From contig KE546968.1 in the NCBI GenBank assembly GCA_000442125.1, positions 1,081,932 through 1,145,931 on the forward strand: 64,000 bases of DNA. The letters are read 5' to 3'. This DNA comes from Opeltia flavorubescens. Its lineage: Eukaryota; Ascomycota; Lecanoromycetes; Teloschistales; Teloschistaceae. Numbering within the stretch: the stretch's first letter is position 1; each line of letters starts with the position of its first letter. The notes under the pieces are model-generated. The model was not told the DNA's origin. It did not search any database and saw nothing but the letters and a program-made list of their open reading frames with translations. Shown here piece after piece: positions 22,624 through 32,001 of this stretch. Position numbers and translations under genes: made by a program.

Positions 22624-23659
22624 TCACAGCCCTTCGGTTTCTGGAGTCACCTCGATTTCAGTGTAGTTTGCCTCGTTGGCCTTCGATACTGTTAGGACCT
22701 CTGGTTTGAGTGGAAATGGTGGAGCGAAGGGATCAGGTGTATCAATGCAATCTTGTTGAACCACTTTGAATCTTCATTAGCTAGGGCCGTAAAGCAGACG
22801 AATCATCATATAGAGAGACCACGACAGAACTCGGAAAATAAGGGATCAGCCACAGGCCCTACTTACTAGCAACGAAATACTGCCAATGCATCGGACTCCT
22901 CAAAGAGTCCTTGGCAGTCATGTTGACACATTGATTCAGCTGATACATTTCTTTTGGATTCGTATTCCAGCCCAAAGACGATTGACCGAGGTAGAAGTGC
23001 ACCATTTCATGTATCAGCACATAATGCTGGTAAGTTGCCAAGGGATCTCCTTTGCGCTCGAAGGTATTATCAATCACACGAGGACAAAACTTCGTGGGCG
23101 GACCGACTGGCGCGACTTTTAGGGTGAAATATTTCTCGCATAAGAATATCCATTTGAAACCACGTAGCCAGAATGAGAAGCCTCCTATCTCGGCACATAC
23201 TTTTTCTGGGTCGCTCCTGAGAGCAGGGTAACGGTGAACAGTGTTTGGTGTCACACAGATGAACTCGGGCTGCGAAGGTCTGAAGCGGTTCGGCTTCAAC
23301 AGTCTGACGGGTTTTAGGGTCCGAACGTTTTCAAGCATCGTGACCACTGGTGCGATGGCTGCATTGCTCTTGAACCAGGCTCGAAAGCCGTGGGGATCTG
23401 AAACACCCTTTTTCGCAGCATTGATTGCCTTTTCAAGTGGCTCCTTGCCCAGGTCCAAACCTAGAGCCACTTGGTCGGTGAAGCTGCCACAATCATGAAT
23501 CAAGTGACTTTTGCGGTCATGTGGTAGAGAAGAGGCTAGACCCTGTCAGTAGCCAATAGACAAGAAGACATCGAAGTATGTACAGCTGACAGACGCAGCG
23601 AATGACAGGCTTGCGGTCATAGCATAAGCCAATATAGTCATTATGTTGGTCGAGTGCAT
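22624..23659 (-). CDS. Secreted HEXXH zinc metalloprotease (deuterolysin/M35-like zincin)
   Basis: Exons (complement) 22624-22763, 22867-23535 and 23584-23659; 294 residues. The first exon encodes a hydrophobic N-terminus ending in AASVS, a likely secretion signal of about 20-25 residues. The zinc motif HEMVH is at 201-205, followed by a conserved-looking stretch with W, N, E and two Cys. Further Cys residues suggest disulfides and an extracellular location. The last exon was placed because GTAAGT lies just before a stop and the joined frame reads YVAMVQQDC, giving a Pro-rich C-terminal tail. Deuterolysin or Asp f 2-like relatives are the closest shape I can name; I did not find a clear distal Asp ligand. 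It is a stand-alone gene with no obvious link to the cluster. Confidence 0.65.
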
Positions 23660-24392
23660 ATTTTGATCATATAGAGATTGAGGTTGTTATCATTACACTC
23701 TCTCGATACACGCCGATACTTTATGTAAGAGCCAGGTTCAGCGTCCAGAAAATGGCATTTCGCTCACGCGGGTTTGATTAGGCAACTCCACAAGCTGTCT
23801 AGAAGCGGAACAGCATAGGCATATACTTATGTGGACAAAAGGTGTTTCATGACGATGTCGGAAAATATAATATATTGGGGCCAAGCAACTATTGGCGACG
23901 CGGGAGAAGCTGGACACAATCTGGCGTATGGGCAATGGGCATACGTTCGCCTTCCGGTATGTGACACGCGCAAGTTTCTGGAACAGAGCTGAACAGGAGG
24001 CGAAACCATCAAAAGCCTGAAGTTCATTGTGGGAGGCATGGCTCGCGGTATTTATTAGTATGGACCTTAGCTAGGAATATACCGAATTCAGATCTGGAAA
24101 CGGAGAAGAGCAAAGGCGCCGCTCATACAGGTCGGGAATGCGGAAATGATACGATCATCATATCTGAAGAGAGAGGTTAGGACGGATGTATACTATTTTA
24201 AAAGGTGTGGAGTGTCCGAGGGATCACGTGCTACCGAGATCTACTTTTATCTTATCATGATTACTTCACTTTCGGACTAGCTCGTCATTGTTTGTTTACT
24301 TTCCACCATTCGTCTTTCTCGTTCCGTATTCTAGTGTTTTGCTCGATCAGTGTTCGAAGCCTACAATTGTATCTTTCGGCAATTGCTTCAAG
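23660..24392. other. Divergent promoter between metalloprotease and NUF2 genes
   Basis: About 730 bp; short frames only. Presumed to hold the promoters of both flanking genes. Confidence 0.5.
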
Positions 24393-25989
24393 ATGGATTT
24401 CAATGCGAGAATGAGCCACCAATTCCGCTCTCAAGGCGGCAATAGTGGCAATGGCATGAATGGCAACCGTGGGAAGCAACAACCCACCGATAATGATTCT
24501 TTCATGCGCCTCGTATGCTTCTCCCCTCAAATTGATGATTACCATGGCCTCTAACCACAGCTGGCAGACCGATCGCGAAATCATCGGATGCATCAGTGAA
24601 ATTGTTGGAAACGGCGATATTGGAGTTTCCTTCTCTCTAGAAGATCTTCACAAACCAAATCCGCAGCAAATTCAAAAGATTTTTGAATGGCTTGCAGAAC
24701 TACTCATGAATACCACCAGGGAGACAGTGGAGCCTGCCATGCGTGCTGCCGCTGAAGATGTCTGTGGAGAACACATGGAAATAGTGCCCGCGGATACAAG
24801 GAACCTCATGGGCTTCTATATTTCGCTTCGCAGGCTGCTGATTGAGGTACTCCATTTTTTGCTCGACGGACTTCTGCACCGCTGACCTGGCAATTGCAGT
24901 GTGGAATCACCGATTTCTCCTTTGCCGATCTTCTGAAGCCAACACACGAGCGCTTGGTCAAGATCTTCTCCTACATCATTAACTTTATTCGCTTTCGCGA
25001 GTCGCAAACCGCTACTATTGATGAAAATTTCAACAAGGTCGAAACCACCAAAGGACGTATCGAGACACTCTATCTCGAGAATCAGGACATGGATGCGCGA
25101 CTTGACGAGATGAAGCGCGAGCGCAAATCAATGGACGTGCTTGCCAAGGAGAAGACAAAGCGTAATGAGGAGCTCAAGGCCCGGCTTTTGGAGCTGAAGA
25201 AGGGCCAAGAACGGATCGCCGAGCGGCTGGAGAAAGTCAAGGGTGAAAAGGGTAGATTGACTGGCCAACTTGAGGAAAAGACGGAAAGATGCCTGGGAAT
25301 TCGGCAAGAATCGGAGAAATTGAAGCCTTACGTATTGCAGTCACCCGCTGCGCTGCAACAGAATTTGAACGAGCTCTCTGATAATCTGGCGAGGGACCGG
25401 TCCTACATTGATGGGTTCGAGAAGAGGTCTCGAGCGCTACAGACGAGCTCTGATACCTTTGGTGTCGTGTCGAATGACGTAAGCTCTTGTACGAAGGTGC
25501 TCGAGGAAGTCTCGAACGAGCTACAAAAGGAAGATGAGGAGAACGTGAAAGCCAGCAGGCGCCGAGATGCTTTGTCTGAGCGGGGAAACAACGTGCGGGA
25601 AGTGGAGAGACATGAAGCCATGCTTCAGCGACAACTCAAACGCTGGCTCGAAAGGACTGACGGTGTCCGAAACACAAGCAAGGAGAAGGCTGAAGGAGCA
25701 AAAATAAAGATGGAGGAGCTACGAAGCATCCACAAGCGCCTAACAGAAGAAAGAGGAGAGAAGGGACGGGAGATGGAACGAAGGCGTGTGCGGATCGAAC
25801 AGACAGAGAAAAAGGTAAGGGCTATTGACATATTGGGCTCGATAGTATCATATCCGCTGACACATGACACCACAGATGGCGGACTTGAAAGAGAATATCG
25901 AAAATGAGATACACGCTGCTCACGACGAGTATCTGAAGATGGATTCACACATTAAGCTCTACATCACTGAAATGGAGCAGTCGATGTAG
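24393..25989 (+). CDS. NUF2: Kinetochore protein Nuf2 (Ndc80 complex)
   Basis: Exons 24393-24512, 24568-24846, 24900-25814 and 25876-25989; 475 residues, as expected for Nuf2. A Gly/Asn-rich leader of about 40 residues is followed by a calponin-homology-like domain (about 40-150; [35 protein letters not shown]). A long coiled coil runs from about 165 to the end, rich in Glu/Lys/Arg heptads. Nuf2 pairs with Ndc80 and ties kinetochores to spindle microtubules. All four exons join in phase 0, and the last two junctions have good GTAAGG and CACAG signals. The second junction uses acceptor GGCAG at 24567, chosen over ACAG at 24560 to keep frame. Confidence 0.9.
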
Positions 25990-26734
25990 CCTGGTTGGAT
26001 TGAAGGCGTCCGGTGTTCGATTTCGTAGGATATACCCATAATGTTACAGTTGCGAGACGGAAAGGAAAACGAATGCAAGACTTGAATTCAATAAGAATAA
26101 TGCTCATGACGTGAATAACGTTTGGGTCTTGAGCTCGTAACCATTCAGGCGATGCAGATTCTTCAATTAGAGGGAATCGTTGTCGAGTATCCCATCCATG
26201 AGCGTCGTTTGAGTCCATGAGACATCGCCGGTATCATCCATTTCTAGTCTGACTGTTGGCGCTTATTATCGGCTAATTTAAGCAGGCGAATACACCGCCT
26301 AGACCGCTGTATCACACAGGAAAATTTCGTCACTATCGCAGTCGGGACTTCAGGTCTACTAGGAAATAAGGCAGTGAGAGCTTTTAGCTGTAACGGAATG
26401 CAGATGCATGTGCCGTCTTTTTGTGAGATTATATCCTGACCATCGTTTTCATTGAATCTGATCCCATGAACTTCATTTATGGTCAATACAATCACCGAGG
26501 ATCCAATGACCGGAAATTCACTATACGATCACAGCCCCTTTTGCTGTAGGCTCAATCTCATGTAGATCCCAGACATTTACCCATATAATCGTATGCTGTC
26601 GAAAGATATCATGACCGGTCAGAAATACCCATACGATTATATAGCTTATCGTAATTAAGGGACAAGTCCTCCTCGTGCCTTGCTTGTATCTTGACTTTAA
26701 TCTTACAAGTTCATCTCCCTGAAAGCGAGTTTCT
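25990..26734. other. Intergenic, no supported gene
   Basis: About 745 bp with only short motif-free frames. It contains the 3' flank of NUF2 and of the next minus-strand candidate. Confidence 0.5.
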
Positions 26735-27337
26735 TCAGTTGCGTTTTCCATGATCCCGAGTCCTGTGTCGAATATCTCTTGCAACCCTTGGCTTCTTCCC
26801 CTTTTTATCCCCTTCACCTCCTGGCTCGAATATCTCTTCATCCCCACTATCGGATGAATCTACAAACAACACATCATCCTCAGAATCTCTGGGCACTTGT
26901 TTCTCATCGGCCGGATTGAGCATCTCCTCAAGCGTCAGCATCCTCTTCCTTTTCCGTCTGCCGTCCAGGCCGCCATCCTTCACCATCGGCGATTGTATGT
27001 CTGCCCTCTGTCGATTGCCACAATGACCACCTATCACCCCTTTCCCTCCTGAATCAAGATTTGGCAATCGATCGCCCCAGAAAACAGTCAAAGATCGGAG
27101 CTCATTTTGCCTTACCGTGCAACCATGGCAAACTCTGAAAATGCGCTTCTCGTGCTTGAGCATGCTAGTGCAGTGAGTAGGGTCATAGCAGGGTATGATC
27201 GCCGGTAATGGTGGGGGACAGCTGCAAGCATATAGTGTTTGCCTAAGCACGCACATCATGGAGGAACAAAAGAGGACACGTCTTGCTGTTGAGCACTGTT
27301 GCAGTGAGGTAGGTAGCCTTTTGGTGAGTGGTTGCAA
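26735..27337 (-). CDS. Hypothetical protein with acidic/basic tail (gene model uncertain)
   Basis: An open frame of 200 codons. The N-terminal part has paired Cys (CHGC) in a basic context. The C-terminal part looks like a real disordered tail: RRKRKRM nuclear-localisation-like block, an acidic run (DSEDDVLFVDSSDSGDEE), then Lys/Arg-rich sequence. A GTAAGG donor at about 27111 and CAG acceptor at about 27013 could remove an internal intron and keep the acidic tail in frame. Further 5' exons up to about 27.9 kb are possible. I do not recognise a family and the start is not reliable. Confidence 0.35.
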   Translation of the reverse strand: MQPLTKRLPTSLQQCSTARRVLFCSSMMCVLRQTLYACSCPPPLPAIIPCYDPTHCTSMLKHEKRIFRVCHGCTVRQNELRSLTVFWGDRLPNLDSGGKGVIGGHCGNRQRADIQSPMVKDGGLDGRRKRKRMLTLEEMLNPADEKQVPRDSEDDVLFVDSSDSGDEEIFEPGGEGDKKGKKPRVARDIRHRTRDHGKRN

Positions 27338-29251
27338 ATCAACTTCGCAGAGGCATTAGAGGAAGGTATACCCTGAAAGCGATATTTCGATACTTTTTGG
27401 TGATATGGATGTCGCGTTCAGCAACAGTATAGAACTCACAAAGGTGAGGAGACACTTTATATACGCTTTTTGAATGTTTGCTAACATTGCAGCAGATCCG
27501 TCTTGATGCCGACAGCTCCCCATAATGCCGAACATCAGCATCAACCACGAGAGCAGCATCGACCGATCCATAACTCTCATCTCGGACTTTCGAAAATGCC
27601 CGAGTCCGAAGGCCTGATCATCCTCTCGAGTAACGGCTTTGTATGGAATTGAAGACTCAGCAGCACTTACGATCCAAGGCGTTGGGATTTCTATTCTGTA
27701 GCTGCCCATGCGAGGAGCACGGAATAGGTTATGTGAGGGGCTGGTCTACTCGCAATCGCCACAGATCTCGGGGAGCTCGACTGAAAAGGCATGATGCCGG
27801 CATCAGGTGGGGATGTACTATGGCTTGAAGAACCATGGTTCAACTCGGAATCGGGACAATGATTAACAATCGAGTAAATCGGCACACGAGCTGCTACGAA
27901 TGAAGACCCTTGAGAACACGTTGCATGAAACTCATAATCAAAGCGCTGTAGGGATCCGAAATAGATGAGTCTTAGCCGGCTAAAACGAAGAATGATGGAA
28001 TTCTTTTGCTCAATCTAACAGAGCGACGGGCGGCGACAAAGCAAGGATTTACGATACAAAGATCTTGAAACCTCCTCTGAACCTTCATTGATCAGTAAAT
28101 CAGATCGAAAAAGAAACCGGTGTTATGGATACTACCATTGAATCAGGTTATAGCATGTCAGTCCGTCCAGGTGGGCGTTTGTACACACGGTGACGAGCGT
28201 CAGAGACCACATTTCCTACACGCGGCGCTCCACAGCCATTCGGGGAGCCTGTGGAGTGTTTGCTTTTGTCTGGATCGAATAAGCCTCTATTAAGGCTTGA
28301 GATCATTTGACCATGGAACGAATATTGCTCAGCCAGTAAGATGCTCCGGAAATCTAAAGGCATTACTTAGACTGGATGTTAGGGAAAACGTAGTGATGTA
28401 TTACAGCATCGATAACAAAGTGATAAGCGATAATATTGATTGAATACTTTCTGCTTGAATAGGGCAGCATTGTGTACGTATGCTCAAGGCTATAGAACCA
28501 CCTTGTAAGTTCGGCTATTTCGCCCTCTCAGCGCCGTTCTATCTCCTTTTGCTTTGATGGTGCTTGGCTTGCTGCTCATAAACTGTGTATTTGGAAAATT
28601 TCCTCAGTCGAGACACAATTCATAATCAACCATCAAAAAGTTGCTAATTTCCATTTCAGATTGAGAAAGGACATGAACAACAGGAGGGCAGAAATTATTC
28701 CTGCCAAACTCTTGCACTTTTGATGTAAGTTATGTCTGATAAAAGCTTAGTGCAGGGCCGACTTCGGAAGAAAGTGAAATTAAGCTAAACTTCTTCAAGA
28801 TTTTTTCCTTGCTGAAAAGTCAAGAGGATGGCAGGATTTGTTCAAAAACTTTGCACTCTTTGAATGCCTTTAATAAGTATTTTGTTACAATCAACCGATG
28901 ACGGTCAATTTTTCATGCTGTGCTGTTGTTCGATATGGGCTGCTAATTTTCTGCGTGACTTCAGATTGTGTTTCAGATTATCAATGCGAAGAATAATCAT
29001 ACTGGAGCGACTTGGATGGTTTCTGGCTTTGCATGTGTGATTTCTATTGTCTAGCATTAGCGTCGTTTCCTATACATGGTTTCCCGGCAGGTTGTGCTAA
29101 ATCTGCTACTCAAGCTGTCTTTCCAAAGATATTTTTAATCTGATTCACCGTCTTCAGCCATGAATGTTCGGAAAACTCAACGGTGGAATGATGCATCTAC
29201 ACCGGTATATACATTACTGTTCTCCTTCAAGCCCTATAGCCGTTCCGCAAT
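27338..29251. other. Long gene-poor stretch
   Basis: About 1.9 kb. Two minus-strand frames of 64 and 117 codons (27356-27885) lack motifs and may be chance or 5' exons of the preceding model. From about 27.9 to 29.2 kb the sequence is AT-rich with no gene, tRNA or repeat that I could identify. Confidence 0.45.
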
Positions 29252-30049
29252 CTAGAACCAAACCCTATTCGCCCTCCTCCGAAACCCTTTCAAAAACCCT
29301 TCATCGACCTCGTAATCCCTCCTTCTCTCCTCCCACCCATCAAAGCCCCACTCGCGCTCCCTCCTTGGCCCCTGCCCCAATTGAAACGCAATCGCCTTTC
29401 TCAGCTTGTAATTTACCACCATGTAGAAGAGGAGCAGAGGGAGCATTGACAATGCAAGTATACCTATCACGACGATGCCAATAATAGTGGTTCTCGGAAG
29501 GCGTACGTGGGAAGGCTCCGGGTTGCCATGCATGAGGGCTTGATTCATGGAAGTAGATGTTGCTGCTGGGGAGGACGAAGACGAGGTGTGGGTGGTCATC
29601 GTGAGGATAAGGGTTTTTGTTGAGACGTTGGTAAGAGAGGAGTCAACTACGGAGATCTCGGAGGCAGAACTCACCTTTGGCATCGCCGACTGTGTCGCTT
29701 GCTGTGAGGTAGAGACCATTGTTACTGTGATTGGTACGCTGATCGGAGTTGCAAAAGGCATTGGTGCCAGCTGCGGTTCGCTGCTGCCAAAATCTGGACC
29801 ATTCTCCTGCATGCCGGAGTCAGGCATTATCAGACCATCTGGACAGAGCGATGGACCGGCAATACATTTTGGCACCGGGTTCTCCTTCGCGTTCCAGACG
29901 ATAGAAGAGGCATGTGACCCTGGATGCAAGTTGGCTGCCGACGGCTCAGAAAGGAGAGCACCAACGGCGGTATGTACAAGAGGAGACGTATATACACTAA
30001 GATATGCCATGTCTAGTATCTTAAAATTTTTCATCGAGGTAAATTGCAT
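29252..30049 (-). CDS. Single-pass membrane protein with Ser/Thr-rich ectodomain
   Basis: 265 codons; an internal Met at residue 14 is a likely alternative start. An extracellular-like half has a Cys pair (PKCIAGPSLCPDG) and a Ser/Thr-rich stretch (about 100-175) suited to O-glycosylation. One hydrophobic helix (about 187-212, IIGIVVIGILALSMLPLLLF) follows, then a charged Arg/Glu-rich tail of about 50 residues. This layout resembles fungal cell-wall sensor or mucin-like proteins, but no WSC or other named domain is visible. Function unknown; a further 5' exon with a better signal peptide is possible. Confidence 0.5.
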   Translation of the reverse strand: MQFTSMKNFKILDMAYLSVYTSPLVHTAVGALLSEPSAANLHPGSHASSIVWNAKENPVPKCIAGPSLCPDGLIMPDSGMQENGPDFGSSEPQLAPMPFATPISVPITVTMVSTSQQATQSAMPKVSSASEISVVDSSLTNVSTKTLILTMTTHTSSSSSPAATSTSMNQALMHGNPEPSHVRLPRTTIIGIVVIGILALSMLPLLLFYMVVNYKLRKAIAFQLGQGPRREREWGFDGWEERRRDYEVDEGFLKGFRRRANRVWF

Positions 30050-30806
30050 GCAATCAGAGCCATGTTACATATGTAGGACAAGGAGAGGAAAAGACAATGC
30101 CATTGACCTTGGTCTTGGTTTGGTAATACAATGGAATATTGAAAACAAAGGGAATGACTGTGTGATTATGCCAACTGCCATCCAATGAAAAGATGACAAT
30201 GCATTGAGGCGTCGTCGTCCGACCCCACGATCCCCTGGCCTGGGTATGTATTCTGACCGGGATCCAGCCATTTCCTGGTCTCATGCGAAATCGGAGGCCT
30301 CGAGAGGCCAATCTAATGTGCCAACCCAGTTTTTGTACTCTCACGATATTCAAGAAAACGAGGACGGCAAAACCATGAGATCTTACCACAGTCGTTCCAT
30401 TCTTTGACCGCCACCAACTTGGTTACAGAATATGATTTTTGGCTTCTATTTGTACCCATGTCCTTCCTTTGCACTAGTATTGTCAAGGAAGTGCTATGGC
30501 GTGCTCATGGAAAGTCCTTTCTATGAAGTTCCCATCTTTATGACTAGGATGAATAAGATATTCTACATACCTCTATCTGATTGATGATCGCGATCATAGA
30601 TTCGTTATGTTGTAGTCGGATGGTTAATGTCAAATAAAGGAAGAAAGCAGGGGGCAGTTTGCAACCGGTGTAAATTTCTTACACGGCTGAGAACCACAAT
30701 CCTGATAAGAGAAACGGAAAGTGCGACCTGGCGCAGAAATCATCTTGCAGCCAACTGAGCTCGTCTCTGCCAATCTTCAAAAGATACCACGGCAATCATA
30801 CACTCA
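30050..30806. other. Intergenic, no supported gene
   Basis: About 750 bp with overlapping short frames on both strands and no motif. It may include a 3' exon of the following minus-strand gene (a GTAATG donor is close to that gene's stop). Confidence 0.4.
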
Positions 30807-31496
30807 TTACCGAACCACGCGACACCATTTGGCCAAGACAGCTGCAACATCTACAGTCCTACCAGCCCATGCTCGGTCATTGGATAGTGTAAGGCTACTG
30901 TTCAGCACCGGAACTTGCTCAACCCACCAGTCCCGGGCAGACTTTGTCTCGCCTCCTACCCCCGGTTCTAGAGCTTGAAGCCCGGAAGTTTCAGCATCTT
31001 CAGCCAAGATCAGTTGCATGCTAAACGAATCAGCGGCTTCAACTGCAATTGCTAAAGAGCGCGAAAGACCCTGCACAGAGTATTCAGTCGTATCACGGTG
31101 AAGAGCCAAAAATCCATAAACAGCAAGCATTGGAACGTGAAATCCTGGCCTCAGGGAGATACGAGAGCCGGAGTTCGAACTCTTGCCAGGGCTGTAAGAA
31201 GCCAAATATGCCCGAAGGTGCGGTAGAGTTGGTGTGAAGGCTACTTCGATCGTGCTGGAAGTGGCGAGCTGATGAATTGTAGGGATGAGTAGGGGATGAA
31301 GTTCGTTGATCTGTATTCCAGTAGGACCCTGATCCGCGCTCTCCGTGTCAAGGGAACGCTGTAAGTTCTGTAAAAATTCTTCACGGCTAGTGCAGACGAC
31401 AATGGTTGTAGGGACCTTATGCCGCTGAATAACGTACTCAACAAGTTCATTGGATCTCATTGGAGGGAGAGCCTGGCCAGGTTGAGGAGAAGGCAT
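30807..31496 (-). CDS. Fungal protein of unknown function, RecA-like fold possible
   Basis: 229 codons. Visible features are a predicted strand TTIVVCTS after a short helix, ELHPLLIPTIHQLATS, a strand-turn TIEVAFTPTLPHLRAYL, QGLSRSLAIAVEAA and a C-terminal RTVDVAAVLAKWCRV. The alternation of hydrophobic strands and helices resembles an alpha/beta ATPase-like core without a P-loop. I remember similar sequences as conserved uncharacterised proteins of filamentous ascomycetes, but cannot name a gene. The stop at 30807 lies beside a GTAATG donor; splicing to an AG near 30775 would add about 25 residues, so the C-terminus is uncertain. Confidence 0.6.
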   Translation of the reverse strand: MPSPQPGQALPPMRSNELVEYVIQRHKVPTTIVVCTSREEFLQNLQRSLDTESADQGPTGIQINELHPLLIPTIHQLATSSTIEVAFTPTLPHLRAYLASYSPGKSSNSGSRISLRPGFHVPMLAVYGFLALHRDTTEYSVQGLSRSLAIAVEAADSFSMQLILAEDAETSGLQALEPGVGGETKSARDWWVEQVPVLNSSLTLSNDRAWAGRTVDVAAVLAKWCRVVR

Positions 31497-32001
31497 ATTG
31501 ATAGAAGCTTGATAATCACGACCATGCTATCTCAATTCAAATGATATGTGAAGAATAGTCGAGTGGATCGAAGAACCGAAAAGAGACCGGGCAAGAATGA
31601 GGAATATAATCTCGTTGTAAACATGCTGACTGACCGTTCATAAAGAGAATTACTTCATGCAATAAAGAAATAAATTTGGCTACGGCGAACGCATCTAGTT
31701 TGTTGCATCTAAGTCACCGAGATAGACCAGAGGAGTCAATAACCAACATGGTTGTAGAAGTGATGATGAAAGCGGCTTTCTGATCGATAATTTTGCTTCT
31801 TGGCATCTCGCCTCAACAACGGTGTCCAAACTGACTGAAATCGAGCAGAGTACAAATGCGGTAGCCAAGTAGGGACGAGACATTGCCGTGCTTTGACATT
31901 CATTGCCACAGCTGGTGACAGGCAGATCATCAAAGTTCTCTCCCTGGTACGGCACTCGACGCAATTCGATACCAACCACACCATAGCTCTATTTATGTGC
32001 A
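31497..32001. other. Divergent promoter region upstream of AP-3 beta gene
   Basis: About 505 bp between the minus-strand unknown gene and the AP-3 beta gene. No coding or RNA feature recognised. Confidence 0.5.

Noticed and set aside
29547-30188. 213-codon plus-strand frame opposite the Ser/Thr-rich membrane protein
   Set aside because: Its composition (many Glu/Val/Gly) is what the antisense of a Ser/Thr-rich sequence gives; the minus-strand frame has a membrane helix and Cys pair, so it was preferred, though with moderate confidence.
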